DNA from: Streptococcus pyogenes
GTDB taxonomy: Bacteria > Bacillota > Bacilli > Lactobacillales > Streptococcaceae
DNA: 64,000 nucleotides
Direction of reading: 5' to 3'
Assembly (NCBI RefSeq): GCF_002055535.1
Contig: NZ_LN831034.1
Location: 682,001-746,000, forward strand
Part shown: piece by piece, positions 27,085 to 35,588 of the stretch
How positions within the stretch are numbered: position 1 is the first letter of the stretch
How the letters are laid out: each line of letters starts with the position of its first letter
Notes under the pieces: model-generated
What the model was told of the DNA's origin: nothing
What the model saw: only the letters and a program-made list of their open reading frames with translations
The model's database searches: none
Program-made: the position numbers and the translations under genes

Positions 27085-27103
27085 GTTAATTTAAACGTTC
27101 GTG

Positions 27104-27112
27104 TGCTATAAT
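27104..27112 (+). promoter_or_regulatory. Extended -10 promoter of the second glucosaminidase gene
   Basis: TGCTATAAT at 27104-27112 with no good -35. The start codon is about 40 bases downstream. Confidence 0.65.
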
Positions 27113-27150
27113 AGAAACATAGAAAATGAATAAAAAAGGATATATGAATA

Positions 27151-27858
27151 ATGACAAAAAAGAAAGGTAAGCTTGTACTTATCAGTCTTTTTGTTCTAGC
27201 AGCTTGTTTAGGAGCTTATAGTGCAATGAGACAATCTCATAAAACTTCAAACGTGTCAGCTGAGACTATCGCCAGTTCTTCAACCCGACATTTTATTGAT
27301 GAAATTGGTCCAACTGCTAGTACTATTGGTCAAGAACGTGATCTTTATGCGTCTGTTATGATAGCACAAGCGATTTTAGAATCAAGTAATGGTAAATCAA
27401 GTCTAAGTCAAGCACCTTATTATAATTTTTTCGGTATTAAGGGTGCCTATAACGGTTCTTCTGTGACGATGTCAACTTGGGAAGATGATGGTAATGGCAA
27501 TACCTATACGATTGATCAAGCCTTTAGAGCTTATCCAAGTATTGCAGACTCCCTTAATGACTACGCGGACTTGCTAAGTTCTAGCACTTATATAGGTGCT
27601 AGAAAATCAAACACGCTATCGTATCAAGATGCTACAGCAGCTCTAACTGGCTTATACGCTACAGACACCAGTTATAACTTAAAACTAAATAATATTATTG
27701 CAACCTATGGTTTGACGGCTTATGATGTTGCTAATAGCTCAGCTCAAGAAACTGGTCTAGCAACTTCGGGTTATGTTTGGAATGAATATCGTCGTAATTA
27801 CACTGATGCGGAGACCCTAGCAGTTGATGAGGCTTGGGCTAAACGCATGACTTATTAA
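27151..27858 (+). CDS. mur1.2: Glucosaminidase-family peptidoglycan hydrolase (second paralogue)
   Basis: A 235-residue secreted or anchored protein with a signal segment (LVLISLFVLAACLGAYSAM) and the same domain as its upstream neighbour: MIAQAILESSNGKSSLS with the catalytic Glu, PYYNFFGIKGAY, and GLYATDTSYNLKLNNII. It has an extra C-terminal tail of about 35 residues ending in DEAWAKRMTY. AACLG in the signal resembles a lipobox only loosely, so lipid attachment is uncertain. The two genes are clearly a tandem duplication that has diverged in anchor and tail. A decayed insertion sequence begins 29 bases after its stop. Confidence 0.9.
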   Translation: MTKKKGKLVLISLFVLAACLGAYSAMRQSHKTSNVSAETIASSSTRHFIDEIGPTASTIGQERDLYASVMIAQAILESSNGKSSLSQAPYYNFFGIKGAYNGSSVTMSTWEDDGNGNTYTIDQAFRAYPSIADSLNDYADLLSSSTYIGARKSNTLSYQDATAALTGLYATDTSYNLKLNNIIATYGLTAYDVANSSAQETGLATSGYVWNEYRRNYTDAETLAVDEAWAKRMTY

Positions 27859-27886
27859 TGTAACACTAACAACAATCTGCTTGCAC

Positions 27887-28352
27887 TGACCCCAAAAAAG
27901 CTGGATACTCTATTTTAAGTAAAGGATTTAGTTCTGTATTGTACAGAACTAAATCCTTTTAGTTTTACTTTGATATGTTTATCGTTGTAATAATCAATGT
28001 CATTTGTAATCGCTTGTTCTAAGTCTTCTAGTGATTTATAGTTATTCTCATAACCATAGAACATTTCTGACTTTAAGATGCCAAAGAAAGATTCCATCAT
28101 GCCATTGTCAGGACTGTTTCTTTTACGTGACATAGACGGACGAATTCCTTTAGAGTTTAGGAAATGATGATAATAGTTGTGTTGATATTGCCAACCTTGA
28201 TCACTCTATCATATAGTTCCGTCATAGCATTTATTTGGAGATGCCTTTTTCCATTATTGGTTTAATGTGATTTAAGCAAGGTTATTAGCTAAATTTAATG
28301 CCAGACAAAAATACCCCAATTATTAGATTTTTTGTCTAACTTTTGGGGCGCA
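27887..28352 (-). mobile_element. Internally deleted IS3-family element (remnant 1)
   Basis: Both ends are recognisable. The left end begins TGACCCCAAAAAGCTGGA. The right end, read on the minus strand, begins TGCGCCCCAAAAGTTAGA and is followed by an imperfect stem. Between them only the end of the transposase frame survives. A second remnant with the same ends and orientation lies at 35236-35579. Both copies are preceded by the same CTTGCAC, which may be part of the element or of its target. Confidence 0.8.
27915..28205 (-). pseudogene. IS3-family transposase OrfB, C-terminal fragment
   Basis: On the minus strand the frame reads SDQGWQYQHNYYHHFLNSKG, then RPSMSRKRNSPDNGMMESFFGILKSE and LEQAITNDIDYYN. 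This is the DDE-region end of an IS3/IS150-group transposase, with the final catalytic Glu in ESFFGILK. The N-terminal two-thirds are gone, so it is inactive. Confidence 0.9.
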
Positions 28353-28429
28353 ATTCAATCTGAGCAGTTTTAGATTTGGTATCAATGTTATTATAGGTCA
28401 ATTGATCATATTTATCCAAAGCTTTTAGC

Positions 28430-28794
28430 TTATTTAGTCCAAAGATAAATATCAAAATGGCTGAAATCTTTCATATTTATAGTCTTATTGTCTTTATATT
28501 TTTTAAAGACATCAGATCTGGTGCTATTGGGTTTTGCGTCATATAAATTGATTTTTTCATGTTTCCTATTTTTACTGTGAATTTCTAAACTCCCCCTTAT
28601 ATAAGGAGACTTAGTCAAATAAATTTCTTTTGATTCCATCAAAAATTTTCTTATTTTAAAATCGAACTCTTGAATCGTAACAATATCCTTATCGATTTTT
28701 ATAGGATTTATTAATGTTTTTGCTGTTGCCCATCTATAAAAAAATTCCCTGCAATAGTATTAGTCCTTAGAATACCATCATCTGTTGAAGGTAA
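28430..28794 (-). pseudogene. Superantigen (streptococcal pyrogenic exotoxin) C-terminal fossil
   Basis: Reading the minus strand from just downstream of ideS, one frame gives LPSTDDGILRTNTIAGNFFI, then DGQQQKH. After a frameshift it continues LINPIKIDKDIVTIQEFDFK and IRKFLMESKEIY, then SPYIRGSLEIHSKNRKHEKI, a TRSDVFKKYKDNKTINMKDF segment and SHFDIYL. The stretch from KDIVTIQEFD through IRKFLMESKEIY fits the staphylococcal/streptococcal toxin signature K-x2-[LIV]-x4-[LIVF]-D-x3-R-x2-L-x5-[LIV]-Y. The SHFDIYL end is typical of SmeZ-like superantigens. The N-terminal OB-fold is missing, there is a frameshift and no signal peptide, so it is non-functional. Confidence 0.8.
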
Positions 28795-28813
28795 TCTTTC
28801 TTATTGATACGCT

Positions 28814-29833
28814 TTAATTGGTCTGATTCCAACTATCTTGCCCTGTTGAAAGTGTAAATAACCCTAGTACTTGAGCACCAATATTATCTTCTTTTATTTC
28901 TTTAGCAGAAATAGCTACTTTTCCAGCGGAATTAACACCAACAAAGTATTTCTTCATACCAATAGATGCATTACTATCAGAGTCTGTTACATAAATAGCT
29001 TTAAGGTTCCCGTTAGAATCAAAGTCAGCTCCCCACAGGTTTATAACATGGTTGATGCGTACGTTAGCGTAGGTGTGTGATAGGCCTAGAGCCTTGCCTT
29101 CGGTTAACTCTTTCTTAATGAGATCACTGATTTCTTTGAGATTTTTTTCTTTAAAATCATGACGACTTGTCAATAGCTTACTTTGATCACCTCTTGTAAA
29201 TACGGCGTCAAAAATACCACCTCGGGGATCTTTACTACCTTCTTTTACTGGCGTTGGACCGTGGTTAGTTAGACTAAGGCGGTAGCCGTTAATGAACATA
29301 TCAATTACATGATCAGGGAAAACTCCTAGGTGTTTAGTAGATAGATAAGGGAAAGCTTTTTCTTTAAAATATTCAAATAATTTACTATCTAGCTGGTGGT
29401 TTTTAGTGTCGATAGCTTCTTTTACGTCAAACATCTGTTCGCCATTGAAGTTTATTTTTTGCTTTTCTGGATGCTCTTCCAAATAACGTTTAATTTGGTC
29501 TTTGTTTTGATCGAACCACCAGTGAAGCATATTCCCTGCTGTGGCAGCCCCGCAAAGAAGATCGTCTTTTCCATTGAATGTTTTGGTAATATCATACCAT
29601 CCTTGGTTAGCAACATAAGGAGCGTGAAAAACATCTTCACCTTGAGTGAAGTTTGCTGGAGGAGTAACTCCTTTGGTCCAAACGGAAGTAACGTGATAAG
29701 GTGTTACTTCCGAATATCTAATCTCTTGATTAGCAGAAAAACTATCTGCTATAACACCACGATCTACCGATAGAACAAATAAAGTCACTGCTGCCAATAC
29801 TGCAGCTGAAGTTGAATAGCATCTTTTTCTCAT
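28814..29833 (-). CDS. ideS: Immunoglobulin G-degrading cysteine endopeptidase (IdeS/Mac-1)
   Basis: A 339-residue secreted protease that cuts IgG heavy chains in the lower hinge and blocks opsonisation. Signal peptide about 1-29 (cleavage before DSFSANQEIRYSE). Catalytic Cys94 in DDLLCGAATAGNMLHWW, His262 in RINHVINLWG, and Asp284/Asp286 in VTDSDSN match the published papain-like site. An RGD lies at 214-216. The start ATG follows AAAAAGG on the minus strand. It is monocistronic, flanked by a superantigen fossil and IS remnant on one side and decayed DNA on the other, which suggests acquisition into this spot. AT-rich upstream DNA carries several ATTAAA motifs compatible with CovR control. 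Confidence 0.98.
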   Translation of the reverse strand: MRKRCYSTSAAVLAAVTLFVLSVDRGVIADSFSANQEIRYSEVTPYHVTSVWTKGVTPPANFTQGEDVFHAPYVANQGWYDITKTFNGKDDLLCGAATAGNMLHWWFDQNKDQIKRYLEEHPEKQKINFNGEQMFDVKEAIDTKNHQLDSKLFEYFKEKAFPYLSTKHLGVFPDHVIDMFINGYRLSLTNHGPTPVKEGSKDPRGGIFDAVFTRGDQSKLLTSRHDFKEKNLKEISDLIKKELTEGKALGLSHTYANVRINHVINLWGADFDSNGNLKAIYVTDSDSNASIGMKKYFVGVNSAGKVAISAKEIKEDNIGAQVLGLFTLSTGQDSWNQTN

Positions 29834-29870
29834 AAGAATACCTTTTTCTATATAATTTTATGATAAATAA

Positions 29871-29900
29871 ATTATATAATATAGACATATATTATTGCAA
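29871..29900 (-). promoter_or_regulatory. ideS promoter with AT-rich CovR-like motifs
   Basis: On the minus strand TTGCAA (29895-29900), an 18-base spacer and TATAAT (29871-29876) make a good promoter. Immediately upstream (29905-29950) are several ATTAAA or TTTAAT motifs resembling the CovR box ATTARA. CovR repression of ideS is known. The specific boxes are inferred. Confidence 0.65.
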
Positions 29901-29988
29901 GTTCTTAAAATAATATTTAATTTTTTTAAATAATTTTTAATAAAATTAAACATGCGATTGCAATGGAGACAGCACAAGAGATACAGTA

Positions 29989-30108
29989 GTGGTTGTGCTT
30001 AAAAATGAACGGTTTTTTGATGATATGTTGCTGCATGAGGAAGTGAGCAATAGGAGAGCTGTGATAGAAGAAAGAGGGGAAGAAGCGTTGATGAAATTAG
30101 ACAAATAA
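29989..30108 (+). pseudogene. Short charged ORF, probably a gene fragment
   Basis: A frame of 39 codons beginning at GTG encodes LKNERFFDDMLLHEEVSNRR and EERGEEALMKLDK. It is strongly charged and looks like the C-terminus of a real protein, but it has no ribosome binding site and the frame is open only to 29950. I do not recognise the family. It sits between the ideS promoter and a minus-strand terminator. Confidence 0.3.
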
Positions 30109-30133
30109 AAAAAGACCTCATCCAGAAGAGGTC
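30103..30133 (-). terminator. Minus-strand terminator without an obvious gene
   Basis: GACCTC and GAGGTC pair over an 8-base loop, and on the minus strand a run of seven T residues follows. No intact minus-strand gene ends here, so it is probably a relic or ends an antisense transcript. The remainder of 30134-30331 shows no recognisable gene. Confidence 0.6.
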
Positions 30134-30331
30134 GTGTATAACTGGGGACGATAGGTTCAATTGATAAAAAATCTTGTTAGCTTACGATCTATGTGGTTTT
30201 GAATGCCTTTAACTCAACATCGTTAATGGAGTTTGAGATAAAAAAATAAATCCAATAGTCTGGTACTTTCCTATTTTTTGTCTGTTAAAACGTTTTTATT
30301 TTATAATGGATAAAAGAAGAAGGGCGGAGCG

Positions 30332-30540
30332 ATGATTAAGCCCTATGGGTTTAAGTATGGGTTAGTTGGAGAGGTTTTGCGGCGGATTGAACGCCTAGGG
30401 TTTACGTTTGAGCGATTAGAGCTAAGACAAGCTAGTTCGAAATACTTGGCTAAGCATGATGAGGCCTTGGTGATAAACCTTTTTATCCTGGACTTAAAAC
30501 TTACCTGACCAGTGGTTCTGTTTTAATTGAGGTGCAGTAC
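30332..30540 (+). pseudogene. ndk: Nucleoside diphosphate kinase pseudogene
   Basis: The frame from ATG 30332 reads MIKPYGFKYGLVGEVLRRIE and RLGFTFERLELRQASSKYLA, close to the Ndk start MIKPDG(V)KRGLVGEVL. Near 30475-30481 a single-base frameshift moves the homologous frame, which continues PFYPGLKTYLTSGSVLIE. After that the similarity ends, so the active-site His region is lost. It is a truncated, frameshifted relic. Confidence 0.85.
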
Positions 30541-30696
30541 AAGACCACTAACGGGTGTTTTTTTGGTATAATGTCAGTATAAGGACGACTAAATATAAAT
30601 AGGTGAAAAAATAGATATCTGTTCGAGAGATAGCACTGTTTAAAACGTTATGCGAAAATAGTAGTTTAGGGGCTACTTTAATAATTTTCAAATCTA

Positions 30697-30705
30697 TGCT
30701 ATAAT
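30697..30705 (+). promoter_or_regulatory. Extended -10 promoter of the DUF1149-degV pair
   Basis: TGCTATAAT at 30697-30705 with a weak TTTAAT 17 bases upstream. A second extended -10 (TGGTATAAT) lies about 135 bases upstream near 30564-30572, and the leader between them contains small stems. Confidence 0.6.
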
Positions 30706-30735
30706 GGATCATATTGATACCAAGGAGAATAAAAA

Positions 30736-31116
30736 ATGCAATTAGTTCGTGAAAAAGAATTTGTCAACCAGTACCATTATGATGCTAGAAATTTAGAGTG
30801 GGAAAAAGAAAACGGAACACCAGAGACCAATTTTGAAGTGACTTTTCAGTTGATTGATAAAGATGAGCAGCAAAAAGAAACAGTAATTGTATCTGTATTG
30901 CAATTTGTTATTGTCAAAGAAGAATTTGTTATTAGTGGGGTCATCTCACAAATGGTTCGTATTTTAGATCGTTTAGTGGATAAACCAAGCGAATTTACGC
31001 AAGAGGAAGTTGAATCCTTAGCTGCTCCTTTGCTAGATATGGTTAAGCGATTGACTTATGAAGTCACAGAAATTGCCTTGGATCGTCCAGGTATTCATTT
31101 GGAGTTTAAAAATTAA
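30736..31116 (+). CDS. DUF1149 family protein
   Basis: A 126-residue acidic protein without signal or membrane segments. It has an N-terminal beta-rich part (FEVTFQLIDKDE) and a helical C-terminal half (ILDRLVDKPSEFTQEEVESL). It matches the remembered pattern of DUF1149, a small family of lactobacilli and streptococci related to SecB-like folds. Function is not established. The stop codon shares one base with the start of the degV-family gene, so the two are coupled. Confidence 0.7.
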   Translation: MQLVREKEFVNQYHYDARNLEWEKENGTPETNFEVTFQLIDKDEQQKETVIVSVLQFVIVKEEFVISGVISQMVRILDRLVDKPSEFTQEEVESLAAPLLDMVKRLTYEVTEIALDRPGIHLEFKN

Positions 31117-31964
31117 TGAAATTAGCAGTAATTACTGACAGTACAGCAACACTACCAACAGATCTGAAACAAGATAAAGCTATTTTTAGCCTTGATATAC
31201 CAGTTATCATTGACGATGAGACCTATTTTGAAGGTCGAAATTTGAGTATAGATGATTTTTATCAAAAGATGGCTGACTCCCAAAATCTTCCCAAGACAAG
31301 TCAGCCAAGTTTATCTGAACTAGATAATCTTTTAGGACTTTTATCTTCTAAAGGTTATACACATGTTATTGGCTTGTTCTTAGCTGGAGGAATCTCAGGC
31401 TTTTGGCAAAATATTCAATTTTTAGCTGAAGAACATCCTGAGATTGAAATGGCATTTCCAGACAGTAAGATCACATCTGCTCCTTTAGGTAGTATGGTAA
31501 AAAATGTGCTAGATTGGTCACGTCAAGGAATGACATTTCAAGCTATTTTAAACAAGCTGCAAGAACAGATTGATGGGACGACAGCCTTTATTATGGTTGA
31601 TGACCTTAATCATCTGGTTAAAGGCGGACGCCTGTCAAATGGGTCTGCTCTTCTTGGAAATCTTTTGAGTATTAAACCTATTTTACGCTTTGATGAAGAG
31701 GGAAAAATCGTTGTTTATGAAAAAGTGAGAACAGAAAAGAAAGCCATGAAACGCTTGGTTGAGATTTTAAATGACTTGATAGCAGACGGTCAGTATAATG
31801 TGTTTATTATTCACTCAAAAGCACAAGACAAAGCTGATTATTTGAAACGACTCTTACAAGACAGTGGTTATCAATATGACATTGAAGAGGTTCATTTTGG
31901 AGCGGTGATTGCTACTCATTTAGGAGAAGGAGCCATTGCATTTGGCGTAACACCGAGGCTTTAA
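31116..31964 (+). CDS. DegV family fatty acid-binding protein
   Basis: A 282-residue DegV-type protein beginning AVITDSTATLP with the conserved TSQPS segment and FMVDDLNHLVKGGRLS. DegV proteins bind fatty acids. In Firmicutes the FakB group presents them to the kinase FakA for incorporation into phospholipid. Whether this one is a FakB partner cannot be decided from sequence alone. Its start overlaps the DUF1149 stop. Confidence 0.9.
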   Translation: MKLAVITDSTATLPTDLKQDKAIFSLDIPVIIDDETYFEGRNLSIDDFYQKMADSQNLPKTSQPSLSELDNLLGLLSSKGYTHVIGLFLAGGISGFWQNIQFLAEEHPEIEMAFPDSKITSAPLGSMVKNVLDWSRQGMTFQAILNKLQEQIDGTTAFIMVDDLNHLVKGGRLSNGSALLGNLLSIKPILRFDEEGKIVVYEKVRTEKKAMKRLVEILNDLIADGQYNVFIIHSKAQDKADYLKRLLQDSGYQYDIEEVHFGAVIATHLGEGAIAFGVTPRL

Positions 31965-32033
31965 TTGTCGATTAGAAAAAATAGTTAATGGCAAGAATCA
32001 CTAAAACAATAACAAAATGTGATAGAACCCAAT

Positions 32034-32061
32034 TAGCCTAATCACACTTTAGATTGGGCTA
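32034..32061 (+). other. Hairpin upstream of cca
   Basis: TAGCCTAATC pairs with GATTGGGCTA (one wobble) over an 8-base loop, 27 bases before the cca start. No T-run follows. Confidence 0.4.
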
Positions 32062-32088
32062 GTTGGATGATAGGTTAGAAAACAACGT

Positions 32089-33297
32089 ATGAAATTAATG
32101 ACAATGCCTTCTGAGTTTCAGAAGGCTTTACCCATATTGACTAAAATAAAAGAAGCTGGTTATGAAGCCTATTTTGTGGGAGGAAGCGTCAGAGATGTTT
32201 TACTCGAGCGTCCCATTCATGATGTAGATATTGCAACTAGTTCCTATCCTGAAGAGACTAAAGCGATTTTTAACAGAACTGTCGATGTTGGCATTGAACA
32301 TGGTACAGTGCTCGTGCTTGAAAATGGCGGTGAGTATGAAATTACAACCTTTAGGACAGAAGATATCTATGTTGATTATCGCCGTCCTAGTCAGGTTTCT
32401 TTTGTGCGCTCTTTAGAGGAAGACTTAAAACGAAGAGACTTTACCGTCAATGCCTTGGCCTTGGATGAAAATGGTCAAGTTATTGATAAATTTAGAGGAC
32501 TCATTGATTTAAAGCAAAAACGGTTACGAGCAGTGGGTAAAGCAGAGGAACGTTTTGAAGAAGATGCACTACGCATTATGAGAGGCTTTCGATTTGCGGC
32601 GAGTCTGGATTTTGACATTGAAGCTATAACTTTTGAAGCTATGAGGAGCCATTCACCTCTATTGGAAAAGATTTCTGTGGAACGTTCTTTTACTGAATTT
32701 GATAAATTATTGATGGCACCGCACTGGCGAAAAGGGATTTCTGCCATGATTGCTTGTCAGGCTTACGACTATTTACCAGGCTTGAAGCAGCAGGAAGCAG
32801 GCTTGAATCATCTGATAGTTTCTTTGAAAGATAACTTTACCTTTAGTGATTATCACCAAGCTTGGGCTTATGTGATGATTAGTTTAGCCATTGAGGATCC
32901 TAAAAGCTTCCTAAAAGCATGGAAGACTTCAAATGATTTTCAGCGTTATGTCACAAAGTTGATTGCTCTTTATAGAATTCGTCAGGAAAGATCTTTTGAA
33001 AAATTGGATATTTACCAGTACGGCAAGAAAATGGCGAGTCTAGTGGAAGACCTCCGAAAAGCTCAAAGCTTATCCGTTGACATGGATCGTATTAATACTT
33101 TAGATCAGGCACTGGTTATTCATGACAAACACGATATCGTCCTTAATGGTTCTCACCTGATTAAGGATTTTGGGATGAAATCAGGTCCTCAGCTAGGGCT
33201 TATGCTTGAGAAAGTTGAATTAGCGATTGTAGAGGGGCGCCTAGATAATGATTTCACTACAATTGAAGCATTTGTTAGAGAGGAATTAGCAACATGA
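32089..33297 (+). CDS. cca: CCA-adding tRNA nucleotidyltransferase
   Basis: A 402-residue class II nucleotidyltransferase with GGSVRDVLL and HDVDIATS (catalytic DxD) near residues 28-47, [11 protein letters not shown], and the head-neck helices typical of CCA-adding enzymes. It builds or repairs the 3' CCA of tRNAs. It overlaps the following ABC-F gene by four bases. Confidence 0.96.
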   Translation: MKLMTMPSEFQKALPILTKIKEAGYEAYFVGGSVRDVLLERPIHDVDIATSSYPEETKAIFNRTVDVGIEHGTVLVLENGGEYEITTFRTEDIYVDYRRPSQVSFVRSLEEDLKRRDFTVNALALDENGQVIDKFRGLIDLKQKRLRAVGKAEERFEEDALRIMRGFRFAASLDFDIEAITFEAMRSHSPLLEKISVERSFTEFDKLLMAPHWRKGISAMIACQAYDYLPGLKQQEAGLNHLIVSLKDNFTFSDYHQAWAYVMISLAIEDPKSFLKAWKTSNDFQRYVTKLIALYRIRQERSFEKLDIYQYGKKMASLVEDLRKAQSLSVDMDRINTLDQALVIHDKHDIVLNGSHLIKDFGMKSGPQLGLMLEKVELAIVEGRLDNDFTTIEAFVREELAT

Positions 33298-35171
33298 GCC
33301 ATTTTTTGGTGGAGAAATTAACAAAAACGGTGGGAGATAAGACCGTCTTTCAAGATATTTCCTTTATTATTCATGACTTTGACCGTATTGGGATTATTGG
33401 GGTTAATGGAACAGGAAAAACAACTCTTTTAGATGTGTTGTCGGGAAGGCTTGGTTTTGACGGAGATCATTCACCATTTTCTAAAGCCAATGATTACAAA
33501 ATCGCTTACTTAACACAAGACCCTGAATTTAACGATGCAGCTTCTGTTTTAGATACGGTATTATCAGCTGATGTTAAAGCTATTCAACTGATTCGTCAGT
33601 ACGAACTATTGATGGCGAATTATACTGAGGATAAACAAGAAAGCTTAGAGTCCCTCATGTCTGAAATGGATCGATTAGATGCTTGGTCTATTGAAAGTGA
33701 TGTCAAAACAGTCCTATCAAAATTAGGCATCACGGATTTGGAACAAAAAGTGGGAGACCTATCAGGTGGTATGAGAAGACGTGTCCAGTTAGCTCAAGTG
33801 TTGCTAGGAGCTGCTGACTTACTCTTGTTGGATGAGCCGACCAACCATCTCGATATTGACACCATCGCTTGGTTAACAACCTATCTCAAGACAGCTAAAA
33901 AAACCGTCCTTTTTATTACCCATGACCGTTATTTCCTTGATCATGTGGCTACCCGTATTTTTGAATTGGATAAAGCGGGACTGACAGAATATCAAGGCAA
34001 TTACCAAGACTATGTGCGCTTAAAAGCAGAACAAGACGAACGAGATGCTGCTAATTTACACAAGAAGAAGCAACTCTATAAACAAGAATTAGCCTGGATG
34101 AGGACGCAACCACAGGCGCGTGCAACCAAACAGCAGGCTAGAATCAATCGTTTCAGTGACTTGAAAAAAGAAGTTCACCAAGACAGTTCTGCGGATAAAT
34201 TGGAGATGACTTTCGAAACGAGCCGAATTGGGAAGAAGGTGATTCACTTTGAAGACCTTTCTTTTGCTTATGGCGACCGACAGTTGATTAAGGATTTTAA
34301 CTTGATTATTCAAAATAAAGATCGTATTGGAATTGTTGGAGATAACGGCGTCGGAAAATCTACCCTGTTAAATATCATTAACGGTGATCTCAAACCAACT
34401 TCTGGGAAGCTTGATATTGGAGATACTATTCGTGTAGGTTATTTCTCTCAGCAGCTCAAAGATATGGATGAGACCAAACGGGTCATTAATTACCTTCAAG
34501 AAGTGGCTGATGAGGTTAAAACAAGTGTGGGAACAACGAGTATCAGTGAGCTTTTAGAACAATTTCTTTTTCCGAGATCAAGTCATGGCACGCTGATTGC
34601 TAAATTATCTGGTGGGGAGAAAAAACGGCTCTACTTGCTAAAACTGCTCATTGAAAAGCCAAATGTTCTTCTCCTTGATGAGCCAACAAATGATTTAGAC
34701 ATTGCCACCTTGAAGGTCTTAGAAAACTTTTTAGCTAACTTTGCAGGACCAGTCATTACGGTTAGTCACGATCGTTATTTCCTAGACAAAGTAGCTACTA
34801 AGATTTTAGCCTTTGAAGAAGGCGATATTCGTGTTTTTTATGGCAATTACAGTGATTACCTTGATGAAAAAGTTTTTGAAAAAGAAACAGTTGAGGCAGA
34901 CTTAGCTAAAACAACAGTCACTGAAGAAGTGCCACTTCCTCAAAAAGAGGAAAGAAAGCGCATGTCCTACCTTGAAAAACAAGAATGGGCTCAGATAGAA
35001 GATAAAATAGCAACTATTGAGGCTAATATTGAAGAAATTGAAAACCAAATGTTAACTGTAGTTAGTGATTATGGCCAGTTAGCTCAATTACAAAAGGAAC
35101 TCGATCAGCGCAATAATGATTTATTATTGGCGTATGAACGGTTTGAGTATTTGAGTGGACTAGACATATAA
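33294..35171 (+). CDS. ABC-F family ATPase (Uup/YfmR-like)
   Basis: A 625-residue soluble protein with two ABC domains: Walker [10 protein letters not shown] (about 37-45) and GDNGVGKST (about 350-358), signatures LSGGMRRR and LSGGEKKR, Walker [13 protein letters not shown] and [12 protein letters not shown] linker of charged helices joins the domains, and a C-terminal coiled coil (about 545-620) is present. No membrane segments exist, so it is not a transporter. ABC-F proteins act on ribosomes, and the C-terminal coiled coil points to the Uup group. It is coupled to cca. Confidence 0.92.
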   Translation: MSHFLVEKLTKTVGDKTVFQDISFIIHDFDRIGIIGVNGTGKTTLLDVLSGRLGFDGDHSPFSKANDYKIAYLTQDPEFNDAASVLDTVLSADVKAIQLIRQYELLMANYTEDKQESLESLMSEMDRLDAWSIESDVKTVLSKLGITDLEQKVGDLSGGMRRRVQLAQVLLGAADLLLLDEPTNHLDIDTIAWLTTYLKTAKKTVLFITHDRYFLDHVATRIFELDKAGLTEYQGNYQDYVRLKAEQDERDAANLHKKKQLYKQELAWMRTQPQARATKQQARINRFSDLKKEVHQDSSADKLEMTFETSRIGKKVIHFEDLSFAYGDRQLIKDFNLIIQNKDRIGIVGDNGVGKSTLLNIINGDLKPTSGKLDIGDTIRVGYFSQQLKDMDETKRVINYLQEVADEVKTSVGTTSISELLEQFLFPRSSHGTLIAKLSGGEKKRLYLLKLLIEKPNVLLLDEPTNDLDIATLKVLENFLANFAGPVITVSHDRYFLDKVATKILAFEEGDIRVFYGNYSDYLDEKVFEKETVEADLAKTTVTEEVPLPQKEERKRMSYLEKQEWAQIEDKIATIEANIEEIENQMLTVVSDYGQLAQLQKELDQRNNDLLLAYERFEYLSGLDI

Positions 35172-35235
35172 GTATACTATGGTAATGTTATGTTTATAAT
35201 AAACAAGTGATAATAGAAAAGAAGGGCTCTTGCAC

Positions 35236-35579
35236 TGAGCCCCAAAAGTTGGCTACTCTATTTGAAGTAAAGGATTTAGTTCTGTGTTGTAGAGGACTAA
35301 GTCCTTTTCGTTTTATTTTAATACGGTTATTGTTGCAATAATCGATAATAATAGTAGGTAGAACGAGTCAATTTAGCCGTTCTTAAAAGAAAATTTAATC
35401 AGAACTCGTCTTTGTCCATTCTTTATAATGGTTTTTTGTCTTCTTCTTTGCAGAGATGCTTCTTTCAAACGGAGTTCCCTCGGTTTTTTTAGCGCTAAAT
35501 ATCTAGCTTATCTTCATAGCTTAATGTCATACAAAAACACCCCAAACGTTAGATTTTTTTATCTAACGTTTGGGGTGTA
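35236..35579 (-). mobile_element. Internally deleted IS3-family element (remnant 2)
   Basis: The left end resembles remnant 1 (CTTGCACTGAGCCCCAAAAG, then GGATTTAGTTCTGT). The right end is a 15-bp perfect stem, CCCCAAACGTTAGAT with its complement around a T-rich loop. On the minus strand the right part begins MTLSYEDKLDI, the usual start of OrfA in this IS group, and short pieces such as LKKPRELRLKEASLQRRRQ follow. Most of the transposase is deleted. Confidence 0.75.
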
Positions 35580-35588
35580 GTTTACATT

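Noticed and set aside
29396..29773. 125-codon plus-strand open frame
   Set aside because: Antisense to ideS with no ribosome binding site. ideS coding evidence is decisive.
28814..29833. A second intact IgG protease or allele fusion at ideS
   Set aside because: Only one continuous 339-residue frame with all catalytic residues is present. Surrounding fragments are unrelated.
32014..32061. Pseudoknot upstream of cca
   Set aside because: TGTGAT/ATCACA and CCCAAT/ATTGGG could interleave, but a simple 10-bp hairpin (32034-32061) is more stable and explains the complementarity.
27887..35579. Composite transposon carrying ideS
   Set aside because: The IS copies are in the same orientation and both decayed, but cca and an ABC-F gene between them are core genes, so the whole segment is unlikely to have moved as a unit.
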